A DNA stretch of 64,000 bases. Origin: Microbacterium sp. 18062 (GTDB lineage Bacteria > Actinomycetota > Actinomycetes > Actinomycetales > Microbacteriaceae). Below, in pieces: positions 25,970 to 33,434 of the stretch (the first letter of the stretch is position 1; each line of letters begins with the position of its first letter). Both the position numbers and the translations under genes were made by a program. Under the pieces are notes generated by a model. The model searched no databases, had not been told where the DNA came from, and saw nothing but the letters and a program-made list of their open reading frames with translations. The DNA lies in NCBI RefSeq assembly GCF_902706225.1, contig NZ_CACSKB010000014.1:1-64000 (forward strand), given 5' to 3'.

Positions 25970-26042
25970 CCGCGAGACTGCAGCGGGGCGCCGAGACAGC
26001 GGGGCAACCCCACGGTCTCGGCGCCCACGTGCAGTCTCGCGG
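25970..26042. repeat. CGCGAGACTGCAG nested palindrome, copy A
   Basis: Outer arms CGCGAGACTGCAG and TGCAGTCTCGCG enclose inner arms GCGCCGAGAC and GTCTCGGCGC, giving two nested stems in about 72 bases. A second copy with the same design lies at 47654-47726. Located in the gap between the DUF3097 and trmB genes. Confidence 0.85.
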
Positions 26043-26063
26043 TTCTCGCCGCCCCGCGGAGGC

Positions 26064-26098
26064 CCCTGAGCGACGAGCCCAGCTCCGAGACGAAGGGC
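26064..26098 (-). repeat. CCTTCGTCTCGGAGCT repeat, copy 2 (inverted)
   Basis: On the minus strand it reads CCTTCGTCTCGGAGCT, then GGGCTCGTCGCTCAGGGGCC. It is immediately downstream of the nested palindrome. Confidence 0.75.
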
Positions 26099-26134
26099 GG
26101 CGACCGGGCCGGTCGCCCCGGCGACACGGCTGGC

Positions 26135-26140
26135 TACCCT
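26135..26140 (+). promoter_or_regulatory. -10 box TACCCT, leaderless start at 26147
   Basis: TACCCT, six bases (GGGAGG), then the GTG of trmB. GGGAGG abuts the GTG too closely to act as a ribosome binding site. Confidence 0.5.
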
Positions 26141-26146
26141 GGGAGG

Positions 26147-26875
26147 GTGACCGAACCCGCGCCCGGAGTCTTCCGCGACCGTCCCGTCTCGTTCGTCCGC
26201 CGCAGCGGCAGGATGTCCGAGGCGCAGGAGCGCGCGTGGAGCGAGCTCGCCCCGGCGTTCGTGCTGCCGGTGCCGCGCGACACGGCCGCGACGAGCGTCG
26301 CCCGCGGCGCCGAGCTGGATCCGGTCGCGGTATGGGGGCGCACGGCGCCGCTCGTGGTCGAGATCGGATCCGGGCAGGGGCACGCGATCGTGCATGGGGC
26401 ATCCTCCCGGCCCGACGACGACTTCCTCGCGGTCGAGGTCTTCCGGGCGGGCCTGGCCCGCACGATGCTCGATGCCGAGCGCGCGGCCCTGCGCAACCTC
26501 CGGCTCGTCGAGGCGAACGCCCCCGAGGTGCTCGAGCGGCTGCTCCCGGCGGGCTCCGTCGACGAGCTGTGGGTCTTCTTCCCCGACCCGTGGCACAAGA
26601 AGAAGCACACCAAGCGCCGGCTCGTGCAGCCGGAGTTCGTGCCGCACGCCGGCCGCGCGGTGCGACCGGGCGGGATGCTCCGTCTCGCGACCGACTGGGA
26701 GGACTACGCGCGGCAGATGCGCGACGTGCTGGATGCGGCGCCGGAGTTCGAGCGGGCGTTCGAGGACGACTGGGCGCCGCGGTTCGACGGGCGGGTGCTG
26801 ACCGCCTTCGAGCGCAAGGGCGAGCGCGCGGGGCGCGCCATCCGGGATCTCGTCTACCGCCGCGCGGGTGCCTGA
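26147..26875 (+). CDS. trmB: tRNA (guanine-N7)-methyltransferase
   Basis: A 242-residue SAM-dependent methyltransferase that forms m7G46 in tRNA. The SAM motif is VVEIGSGQGHAIVH, LAVEVFRAGLART follows, and the tRNA/catalytic segment is VFFPDPWHKKKHTKRRLVQPEF, a TrmB hallmark. RLATDWEDYARQM completes the core. It appears leaderless. The next gene overlaps or abuts its stop, so they probably form an operon. Confidence 0.92.
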   Translation: MTEPAPGVFRDRPVSFVRRSGRMSEAQERAWSELAPAFVLPVPRDTAATSVARGAELDPVAVWGRTAPLVVEIGSGQGHAIVHGASSRPDDDFLAVEVFRAGLARTMLDAERAALRNLRLVEANAPEVLERLLPAGSVDELWVFFPDPWHKKKHTKRRLVQPEFVPHAGRAVRPGGMLRLATDWEDYARQMRDVLDAAPEFERAFEDDWAPRFDGRVLTAFERKGERAGRAIRDLVYRRAGA

Positions 26876-27752
26876 CGTGCCGGCTGCGACATCGGCGATC
26901 CCGTCGACCGGGCGCCCGCTGTGGACGTGGGGCATCCTGCCCGCGTTGCTCGTCTGCCTCGCCGCGCCCGCGTTCTTCGTGCTGCTCACGCCGTGGCTCG
27001 GCTGGCTGCTGCTCGCAACAGGGCTCGCTGCGGCGTGGTGGCTCGACCGTCGCGGGGAGCCCGTCGACGCGGGCATCGGCTCGTCCCGGCGCCCCTCGTT
27101 GCTGCGCGACCTCTCGCTCATCGGCCTGGGCCTTCTCATCGTCAGCGCCATCCCGCTCGCGGCCGAGCTCGACAACGCCGCCATGCTGCGCTTCACGCTC
27201 GCACTCGGCGGCGCCGTCGCCGTGCCCTATCTCGTCTCCCGGTTCGTCTACCGTGATCACGGCATCCGGTTCCCGTGGCGCGGCGGCGGGCGCTGGACGC
27301 TGTTCCAGTGGTCGTGGCTCGCCGCCGTGCTGGTGCTCGGCTGGTTGATCCTGCCGTTCTACTTCATCACGTCGGGCGTGTACCTCAACTGGCCCGTCGT
27401 CGACACTCCCGATCTCATCGCGCGCCTGTTCGTCGGCGTCGGCACCGTCGGCATCTGGGACGAGCTGTTCTTCGTCTGCACGGTCTTCGCGCTGTTGCGC
27501 CGACATCTGCGCGATCCCGTCGCGAACGTCCTCCAGATGATCGTGTTCGTCTCGTTCCTGTGGGAGCTCGGCTACCGCGCCTGGGGCCCGGCGCTGACCA
27601 TCCCCTTCGCGTTGCTGCAGGGCTTCATCTTCTTGCGCACCCGATCGCTCGCCTACGTCGTGACGGTGCACCTGCTCTTCGACGCCGTCGTGTTCGCCGT
27701 GCTCGTGCACGCCCACAACCCGGGCCTGCTGGACGGCTGGTTCCTGGTCTGA
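26868..27752 (+). CDS. CPBP/Abi-like integral membrane protein, degenerate protease motif
   Basis: A 294-residue protein with about eight hydrophobic helices. The position and surroundings of GIWDELFFVCTVFALLRRHL resemble motif 1 of CPBP intramembrane proteases (EExxxR), but the first Glu is Asp and the Arg is Val. VHLLFDAVVF resembles a late CPBP segment. The protease function is therefore doubtful. Either the GTG at 26868, overlapping trmB by eight bases, or the GTG at 26877 could be the start. Role unknown. Confidence 0.65.
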   Translation: MPDVPAATSAIPSTGRPLWTWGILPALLVCLAAPAFFVLLTPWLGWLLLATGLAAAWWLDRRGEPVDAGIGSSRRPSLLRDLSLIGLGLLIVSAIPLAAELDNAAMLRFTLALGGAVAVPYLVSRFVYRDHGIRFPWRGGGRWTLFQWSWLAAVLVLGWLILPFYFITSGVYLNWPVVDTPDLIARLFVGVGTVGIWDELFFVCTVFALLRRHLRDPVANVLQMIVFVSFLWELGYRAWGPALTIPFALLQGFIFLRTRSLAYVVTVHLLFDAVVFAVLVHAHNPGLLDGWFLV

Positions 27753-27897
27753 CCCGCGCGGAGCGGGGCTCTGTTCGCCCGCATGACATCCCGTTCACCC
27801 GGATGAGGGGGCGGGCATGGCATGATCCTCCCAGCGACGCGGCGGCTCGCCGCATACCCGTCGGCTCCAGGCGTGCACGGCGCGCGGGAAGGACCTC

Positions 27898-29196
27898 GTG
27901 ACCTCGACCGACTCCGCGCGCCGGCCGCCGGGAGCGACCGCGCCCGACGGGTCTCTGCGCGGTCGTCTCCGCCGGGCGGGGGCGGGCGTGAGGGGCTGGG
28001 TCGAGGACGCGATGCGTCCCGACCCGCGCGTGCGGCGCGTCACCCGCCGCGACCTCGCCGCCGTGCTCCGGGTCTGGGCGCTCGGCCGTGCGGTCAGCCT
28101 CGCGCTCCTCGGTATCGGCTATGCGCTGTCGAAGACCTTCGACTGGGGGTTCGGAGCGCAGGGTCTCCCCGCGGGGGACTTCCTCTCGTTCCTCACCGCA
28201 TGGGATGCCGACCGGTACGGCCGCATCTCGCGGATCGGCTACCCCCTCGAACTGCCCATCGACGCGAGCGGGACGGTGTATCCGAACGACTGGGCCTTCA
28301 TGCCGGTCTTCCCGCTGCTCGAGCGCGCGGTCGCGGACGCGACCGGCTGGGGCTGGCAGCTCAGCGGCATCGTGCTCGGCGTCGTCTTCAGTGCCGGCGC
28401 GACGGTCGCGCTCTTCCTCTTCCTGCGCGCAGTGACCTCGCCGCGGCAGGCGTGGTGGGCGGTGGTCCTCTTCTCCCTCGGGCCGCTGTCGTTCATCTTC
28501 ATGGTCGCCTACGCCGAGTCGCTGTTCCTCATGCTCCTGTTCGCGGGGCTGCTGCTGGCAGTGCGACGGCGGTTCATGTGGATCGCACCGATCGGCGTCC
28601 TCGCCGCGTTCGTCCGACCGGGCGCGCTCACGCTCGCCCTCGCCCTCGGCATCCTCTTCGTCGTGCGCTGGGCGCGCCGCCGGGTCGACCCGTTCCCGGC
28701 GGCGCAGATCGTGGGCCTGCTCGTCGCGGGGCTCTCGATCGCCGTGGCGGGGCTCTCCTGGGCGTGGATCGTCGAGATCGTCACGGCCACCCCGCACGCC
28801 TACGTCCTCACCGAGACGTCCTGGTGGCGTCCGTACCTCGGCGAGGTGCACTTCGTCCCGCTGACCCCCTGGTTCCTGTTCGCCGGCACCTACCTCGGGG
28901 TCTTCGGCATCCTGCTGGTGCTCGTGGCCATGGCCCTGTGCGGGATGCTGATCTGGTCGCGATCGGTCCGCCGCCTGGGCCTGGTGATCGGCGCATTCGT
29001 GCTGAGCTACGGCCTGTACCTGTTCGGGGTGTTCCTGCCGCAGCAGAGCCTGTTCCGACTGCTCCTGCCCGCCTCGCCCCTGCTCGCCCACGAACGGCTG
29101 AGCTCGACCCGGGCATGGCGCCGCGGGACGCTCGGCGCCGCGATCGGACTGCAGGCGCTCGCCGTGCTCGTGCTCTGGACGATCGGGTATCCCTGA
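27898..29196 (+). CDS. PIG-V-like mannosyltransferase (GT-C membrane enzyme)
   Basis: A 432-residue polytopic protein. The N-terminal cytoplasmic stretch is Arg-rich (about 1-55). The first extracytoplasmic loop contains FLTAWDADRYGRISRIGYP, the WDxxxY motif with the catalytic Asp of the PIG-V mannosyltransferase family, and NDWAFMPVFPLLERAV. AESLFLMLLFAGLL and AAFVRPGALTLALALG follow. It would add mannose from polyprenyl-phosphate-mannose to a lipid or glycan of the envelope. The ribosome binding site is GGGAAGG before the GTG. Acceptor unknown. Confidence 0.8.
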   Translation: MTSTDSARRPPGATAPDGSLRGRLRRAGAGVRGWVEDAMRPDPRVRRVTRRDLAAVLRVWALGRAVSLALLGIGYALSKTFDWGFGAQGLPAGDFLSFLTAWDADRYGRISRIGYPLELPIDASGTVYPNDWAFMPVFPLLERAVADATGWGWQLSGIVLGVVFSAGATVALFLFLRAVTSPRQAWWAVVLFSLGPLSFIFMVAYAESLFLMLLFAGLLLAVRRRFMWIAPIGVLAAFVRPGALTLALALGILFVVRWARRRVDPFPAAQIVGLLVAGLSIAVAGLSWAWIVEIVTATPHAYVLTETSWWRPYLGEVHFVPLTPWFLFAGTYLGVFGILLVLVAMALCGMLIWSRSVRRLGLVIGAFVLSYGLYLFGVFLPQQSLFRLLLPASPLLAHERLSSTRAWRRGTLGAAIGLQALAVLVLWTIGYP

Positions 29197-29223
29197 GGCG
29201 TCAGGAGGCCGGTTCCCGGGTGA

Positions 29224-29229
29224 TAGTCT
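29224..29229 (+). promoter_or_regulatory. -10 box TAGTCT of tRNA-Arg
   Basis: TAGTCT lies ten bases before the mature tRNA 5' end, consistent with a short 5' leader. Confidence 0.45.
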
Positions 29230-29239
29230 CGATCGGTAC

Positions 29240-29312
29240 GCCTCCGTAGCTCAGTGGATAGAGCGCCGGTTTCCGGTACCGTAGGTCGCAGGTTCGACTC
29301 CTGTCGGGGGCA
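29240..29312 (+). tRNA. tRNA-Arg (anticodon CCG)
   Basis: A complete cloverleaf of 73 nucleotides. The acceptor arm GCCTCCG pairs with CGGGGGC, the D arm is GCTC/GAGC, the anticodon stem is CCGGT/ACCGT with one mismatch at its base, and the loop TTCCGGT has anticodon CCG (codon CGG). The T arm is GCAGG-TTCGACT-CCTGT and the discriminator is A. CCA is not encoded, as usual for actinobacteria. Confidence 0.95.
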
Positions 29313-29328
29313 CCCGTTGTTCGATGTT

Positions 29329-29364
29329 CGAGACTCCGGCACGTTGACTCGTGTCGGAGTCTCG
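29329..29364 (+). terminator. Terminator hairpin after tRNA-Arg
   Basis: CGAGACTCCGGCAC (29329-29342) pairs with GTGTCGGAGTCTCG (29351-29364) with one mismatch and an eight-base loop, 16 bases after the tRNA. Confidence 0.7.
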
Positions 29365-29640
29365 GCTTCGGCGTCCGCGCGTGGCGTTCCGTCCAGGGGA
29401 GGGTCTCCTGCCGGATCTCAGGGGCGAGGATCACCGGCTTCGCGAGGGCGGCGTAGATCTCGTCTCCTTCGCCGATGCGCATGCGGGTGGAGAACTCCTG
29501 GTTCGCGAGTCTGCGGTGCTGATCGCTGCAGCCGGCGCGGATGCGGCCGATGTCGGCGGCGAGCTCGGCGAGGACCCTGTCGTGGAACTGCGTGAACTGC
29601 GTGAACTGCTCCAGCCGGCTCGCCCTGGAGATGACGCGAC
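29365..29640 (-). CDS. Unrecognised open frame / possible gene fragment after csoR
   Basis: On the minus strand an open frame runs from near the csoR stop to the tRNA terminator. It encodes LEQFTQFTQFHDRVLAELA, then ADIGRIRAGCSDQHRRLANQ and IYAALAKPVILAPEIRQE, with normal amphipathic composition and no low-complexity bias. Only an internal ATG (29482) offers a standard start, and no ribosome binding site is evident. It may be the 3' remnant of a gene, or noncoding. I do not recognise the family. Confidence 0.25.
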
Positions 29641-29661
29641 AGGGCGCGGGGCCTTTGACGC

Positions 29662-29961
29662 TCAGGACCTCACGAGCCGGGCGATCGCGGCCGACGCCTC
29701 GGCGATCCTCCGGTCGGCTTCGGGGCCGCCCTCCGCGGCCGCGTCGAGGACGCAGCGTCTGAGGTGGTCGTCGAGCAGTCCGAGGGCGACGCTCTCCAGC
29801 GCCGACGTGAGGGCGCTGATCTGGGTGAGGATGTCGATGCAGTAGGCGTCCTCGGCGACCATGCGGTGGATGCCTCGAGCCTGGCCCTCGATCCTCTTCA
29901 CTCGCGCGAGGTAGCGGTCCTTGTCGGTGACGTGGCCGTGCGCGCCCGCGGTCGGCGTCAT
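29662..29961 (-). CDS. csoR: Copper-sensing repressor CsoR
   Basis: A 99-residue all-helical DUF156 repressor. The Cu(I) ligands are visible as Cys41 (DAYCIDIL), His66 and Cys70 (DDHLRRC), with the Cys-x24-His-x3-Cys spacing of CsoR. RVKRIEGQARGIHRMV is the family's N-terminal helix. Apo-CsoR would bind the two operators at 32408-32450 and release on Cu(I). GGAAGGAG precedes the ATG. It is the last gene of the copZ-copB-csoR unit, giving autoregulation. Confidence 0.92.
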   Translation of the reverse strand: MTPTAGAHGHVTDKDRYLARVKRIEGQARGIHRMVAEDAYCIDILTQISALTSALESVALGLLDDHLRRCVLDAAAEGGPEADRRIAEASAAIARLVRS

Positions 29962-30016
29962 GGTCGTGTCTCCTTCCGGCGGCGTGAGCGCGCTCCGCGG
30001 GCTCGGAGCGGGCGGG

Positions 30017-32179
30017 TCATGACGGCCGAGCCTCGATGAACGCCCGCGCGGTGTCCTCGGGTCGCAGATCGAGGCGGCGCAGCAGCTGGGCGTTGAGTGC
30101 GACGACGACGGTGGAGCCCGACATCAGGATCGCTCCGACGCTCATGGGCAGCACGAACCCGATCGGGGCCAGGACGCCGGCGGCCAGGGGGACCGAGACG
30201 AGGTTGTAGCCGGCCGCCCACCAGAGGTTCTGCGCCATCTTCCGGTAGGTCGCCCGCGACAGCTCGATGACCGAGAGCACCGCGCGGGGGTCGGATGAGG
30301 CGAGGATGACGCCCGCCGATCCGATGGCGACGTCCGTGCCGGCACCGATCGCGATGCCCACATCGGCCTGCGCCAGAGCCGGGGCGTCGTTGACGCCGTC
30401 GCCCACCATGGCCACCTTCCTGCCCTCGTGCTGGAGCTCTGCGACCTTGGCGGCCTTGTCCTCGGGGCGGACCCCGGCGAACACGCGGTCGATGCCGAGC
30501 TCCTTCGCGACGGTGTCGGCCACCGCCTGCGCGTCGCCGGTGATCATCACGACCTGCGCGCCCGCGGCGTGGAGCGCATCGACGGCCTCGCGGGACTCCG
30601 GTCGGATCTCGTCGGACAGGCGCAGTGCGCCGACGACCTCGCCGTCGGCGACGACGTGGAGGATGATCGCGCCCTCCTTCCGCCACGTGTCGGCGACGGG
30701 AAGCTCATCGAGCCCGTGCCGCTCGAGAAGGTACGGGCCCCCGACCTCGATGACGGCTCCGTCCACGGTCGCTCTCACGCCCACCGCCGGAGAGGACGAG
30801 AAGCCGGCGGCGGCGGCCACCCGGAGCCCTCGGCCGCGGGCGGCGCCGACGATCGCCCTGGCGAGCGGGTGCTCGCTGTCGCTCTCGGCCGCGGCGGCCC
30901 GCGCGAGCACCTCGTCGTCGGCGTGCGCCGGCGCGGACTTCACGCCGCTCACGGCCGGCTCCCCCCTGGTGAGGGTTCCGGTCTTGTCGAAGAGCACCGC
31001 GTCCACGGCGCGCATGGACTCGAGCGCCAGGCGGTCCTTGATCAGGACGCCGCCGAGGGCGGCGCGTTCGGTGGCGATCGACACCACCAGCGGGATCGCC
31101 AGACCGAGGGCATGGGGGCAGGCGATGACCAGCACCGTGATGGTGCGCACCACGGCGACATCGGGCAGACCGACGAGCGACCAGACGACCGCGGTGATCG
31201 CGGCGGCGCCCAGGGCGAACCAGAACAGCCACGCGGCGGCGGTGTCGGCGAGGCGCTGGGCTCGGGAGGACGAGGCCTGTGCGTCGGCGACCAGCCTGCG
31301 GATGCCGGCCAGAGCGGTGTCGTCGCCCGTCGCGGTGACCTCCACGCGCAGCCCGGAGTCGGTGGCCACGGTGCCGGCGACGACCGTGTCGCCCTTCTGC
31401 CGGCGGACGCTTCTGGACTCTCCGGTCACCATGGACTCGTCCATGCTCGCGCTGCCGTCGACGATCCTGCCGTCGGCGGGCACGGTCGAGCCCGGGCGGA
31501 CGAGGACGACGTCGCCGACCGCGAGATCGGCCGGTGAGACCCGCACCACCTCGTCGCCCTCGATCCTCTCGGCCTCGTCCGGCAGGAGTGCGGCGAGGGA
31601 GTCCAGAGCCGAGGCGGTCTGGGCGAGCGAACGCATCTCGATCCAATGACCCAGCAGCATGATGACCACCAGCAGGGCGAGCTCCCACCAGAAGTCCAGC
31701 TCGTGATCCAGCACATTCAGGCTCGCGCCCCACGAGGCGACGAACGCCACCGTGAGCGCCAGGCCGATCAGCAGCATCATCCCGGGCTTGCGGGCGCGGA
31801 TCTCGCCGACCGCTCCGGTCAGGAACGGCCGGCCGCCCCAGGCGTAGACGACGGTGCCCAGCAGCGGTGAGATCCACGGCAGCCACTCGGTCTCGGGCAG
31901 GCGGTAGCCGATGAGGTGGGAGAACATCCCGTTGAAGCCGATCACCGGCACCGCGAGGGCGAGCATGATCCAGAACAGCCGGCGGAACTGCCCGACGTGA
32001 TCGCCGTGATCGTGCCCGCCGTGCTGATGGTCGGGATGGCCCTCGTGTCCGGGATGGCGTGCATGCCCGTGGGCAGCGTCGGCGCCGTCCTGCGTGCCGA
32101 CGTGGTGGGCGCCGTGCGCGGACGGGGCGGAGCGCTCTTCGTGCCGGTGTGCGGGGACCGGGGGATCTTCGCGTGTCAT
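30017..32179 (-). CDS. copB: Copper-translocating P1B-type ATPase (CPH/CopB subtype)
   Basis: A 720-residue P-type ATPase. The N-terminus (1-65) is His-rich (HGHARHPGHEGHPDHQHGG). About eight transmembrane helices follow. TGES (VTGESRSV), the metal-site CPHALGLAIPLV, the phosphorylation motif DKTGTLTRGEP, the HP motif SEHPLARAI and GDGVNDAPALAQADVG are all present. The CPH (not CPC) metal motif and His-rich N-terminus put it in the P1B-3/CopB class, exporting Cu(I)/Cu(II) or Ag(I). ATGA overlap with copZ. Confidence 0.92.
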   Translation of the reverse strand: MTREDPPVPAHRHEERSAPSAHGAHHVGTQDGADAAHGHARHPGHEGHPDHQHGGHDHGDHVGQFRRLFWIMLALAVPVIGFNGMFSHLIGYRLPETEWLPWISPLLGTVVYAWGGRPFLTGAVGEIRARKPGMMLLIGLALTVAFVASWGASLNVLDHELDFWWELALLVVIMLLGHWIEMRSLAQTASALDSLAALLPDEAERIEGDEVVRVSPADLAVGDVVLVRPGSTVPADGRIVDGSASMDESMVTGESRSVRRQKGDTVVAGTVATDSGLRVEVTATGDDTALAGIRRLVADAQASSSRAQRLADTAAAWLFWFALGAAAITAVVWSLVGLPDVAVVRTITVLVIACPHALGLAIPLVVSIATERAALGGVLIKDRLALESMRAVDAVLFDKTGTLTRGEPAVSGVKSAPAHADDEVLARAAAAESDSEHPLARAIVGAARGRGLRVAAAAGFSSSPAVGVRATVDGAVIEVGGPYLLERHGLDELPVADTWRKEGAIILHVVADGEVVGALRLSDEIRPESREAVDALHAAGAQVVMITGDAQAVADTVAKELGIDRVFAGVRPEDKAAKVAELQHEGRKVAMVGDGVNDAPALAQADVGIAIGAGTDVAIGSAGVILASSDPRAVLSVIELSRATYRKMAQNLWWAAGYNLVSVPLAAGVLAPIGFVLPMSVGAILMSGSTVVVALNAQLLRRLDLRPEDTARAFIEARPS

Positions 32180-32391
32180 CGGGCACGCACCGCCCGGTAG
32201 CCCGCCTCGTCGACCGCGGCGACGACCGCGGTGTCGGCGATCGGGAGTCGGGAGGTCACGGTCAGCCGTCCGGTGGCCGCGCTGACGTCGATCCGCTCGA
32301 CGCCGGGAAGACGGGAGACCTCCGTGCGCACCGATCCCTCGCAGTGTCCGCAGGTCATCCCGGTGACGGCGTAGGTGGTCGTCATGCTCAT
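32176..32391 (-). CDS. copZ: Heavy-metal-associated copper chaperone CopZ
   Basis: A 71-residue HMA-domain protein with the metal motif GMTCGHCEGSV and a ferredoxin-like fold. It carries Cu(I) and probably hands it to the ATPase or to CsoR. The start ATG at 32391 follows AGGAG by seven bases. It is the first gene of the copper operon and directly follows the operator/promoter region. Its stop overlaps the ATPase start by ATGA. Confidence 0.9.
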   Translation of the reverse strand: MSMTTTYAVTGMTCGHCEGSVRTEVSRLPGVERIDVSAATGRLTVTSRLPIADTAVVAAVDEAGYRAVRAR

Positions 32392-32407
32392 GTCGCTGCT
32401 CCTCTCA

Positions 32408-32426
32408 GATACCCCTAGGGGGTATC
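32408..32426 (-). promoter_or_regulatory. CsoR operator 1
   Basis: GATACCCCTAGGGGGTATC, an almost perfect palindrome matching the CsoR consensus of ATACCCC/GGGGTAT arms. It lies downstream of the -10 box, over the expected transcription start. Confidence 0.8.
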
Positions 32427-32430
32427 TACA

Positions 32431-32459
32431 GATATACCCCAGGGGGGTATGGATATCAA
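32431..32459 (-). promoter_or_regulatory. Copper operon promoter with CsoR operator 2
   Basis: On the minus strand -35 TTGATA (32459-32454) and -10 TATATC (32436-32431) are separated by exactly 17 bases. A second CsoR-type box, ATACCCC/GGGGGTAT (32434-32450), fills the spacer, so bound CsoR would block RNA polymerase. Confidence 0.75.
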
Positions 32460-32501
32460 GAGGTCGTGACGATCGTGCGTCGCGCGCCGGGCGCACCGCT
32501 G

Positions 32502-32540
32502 TCCTTCGTCTCGGAGCTGTGCTCCTCGCTCAGGGACCGA
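32502..32540 (+). repeat. CCTTCGTCTCGGAGCT repeat, copy 3
   Basis: CCTTCGTCTCGGAGCT followed by GTGCTCCTCGCTCAGGGACC. It lies between the copper operon and the ABC importer genes. Confidence 0.7.
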
Positions 32541-32558
32541 GAGGACGAGACTCTCGCT

Positions 32559-33434
32559 TCAGCGCCCGCCGCCGGCGGCGAGGCCCGCCTTCACGTGCCG
32601 CTGCGCGGCGAAGATCACTACGAGCGCGGGGAGACTCGCGACGAGGGACGCCGCCATCGTCGCCGCCCACGTGTTGAGGTTCGAGTTCGACAGCGCAAGA
32701 ATGAGCACCGAGACCGGGTACATCTCATTGCGGGTCACGAGGGTCAGCCCGAACAGCAGGTCACCCCAGCTGAAGAGGAACGTGAAGACCCCGGCGGTGA
32801 TGATCGAGTTGCGCGAGAGCGGGACGACCATCCGCCACAGCGTGCCGAGCGGGCCGAGCCCGTCGACGGTGGCGGCCTCGAGGATCTCGGGGTCGAGACC
32901 CAGCATGAACGAGCGCATCACGATGATCGCGAACGGGACGCCCGCCGTCGCGTTCGCGAGGATCAGACCGAGGTATGTGTTCAGCAGCCCCCACTCGTTG
33001 AACATCGCGTAGAACGAGGTCGCCAGCACGATGCTGGGGATCATCTGGGCGAGCAGCAGCAGGATGAGCGCGAGGCTCACGGCGCGCGAGCGCAGCCGGC
33101 TCAGCGCGTAGGCGGCCGGGGTGGCGACGAGCAGGCTCACCAGCACCGAGCCGAGCGACACGACGATCGTCACGCGCAGACCGCTCAGGCCCGCGTCGTC
33201 GAGCGCGGTCTCGTAGCCGCCGAGGCCGGGCTCGAGTGGGAACCACGCCGTATTGGCCGAGTTGGCGTTCGGCTGCAGCGAGGCGGACAGCATCCAGTAC
33301 ACGGGGAAGAGATAGACCACGAGGATGGCGACGGTGAGCACGGTCCAGCCCCACCCGCGGCGGCGCAGGGGCGGATGCCGCGTGGTCACGGCGGCGGGCA
33401 CGGTTCCGGTGCGCTCGGGGGCGGTGGTGGTCAT
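32559..33434 (-). CDS. Carbohydrate/nucleoside-type ABC importer permease (MalG-like)
   Basis: A 291-residue permease with six hydrophobic helices. PVYWMLSASLQPNANSANT and the EAA loop EAATVDGLGPLGTLWRMVVPL are typical of CUT1 MalG-type subunits. LATSFYAMFNEWGLLNTYLGLIL and FSWGDLLFGLTLV are conserved. It overlaps the other permease by ATGA and is the third gene of the importer operon. No ATPase gene is present, as is common in CUT1 systems that share MsiK. Substrate not sequence-evident; the neighbouring nucleoside hydrolase suggests a nucleoside. Confidence 0.85.
   Translation of the reverse strand: MTTTAPERTGTVPAAVTTRHPPLRRRGWGWTVLTVAILVVYLFPVYWMLSASLQPNANSANTAWFPLEPGLGGYETALDDAGLSGLRVTIVVSLGSVLVSLLVATPAAYALSRLRSRAVSLALILLLLAQMIPSIVLATSFYAMFNEWGLLNTYLGLILANATAGVPFAIIVMRSFMLGLDPEILEAATVDGLGPLGTLWRMVVPLSRNSIITAGVFTFLFSWGDLLFGLTLVTRNEMYPVSVLILALSNSNLNTWAATMAASLVASLPALVVIFAAQRHVKAGLAAGGGR

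Noticed and set aside
29351..29845. Plus-strand frame of 164 codons opposite csoR
   Set aside because: Its 3' half is antisense to csoR, which is certain. The composition is Ala/Arg/Ser-rich with no motif.
29240..32558. Integrative element using tRNA-Arg as attachment site
   Set aside because: No integrase and no repeat of the tRNA 3' end were found within the copper region, so I did not annotate an island.
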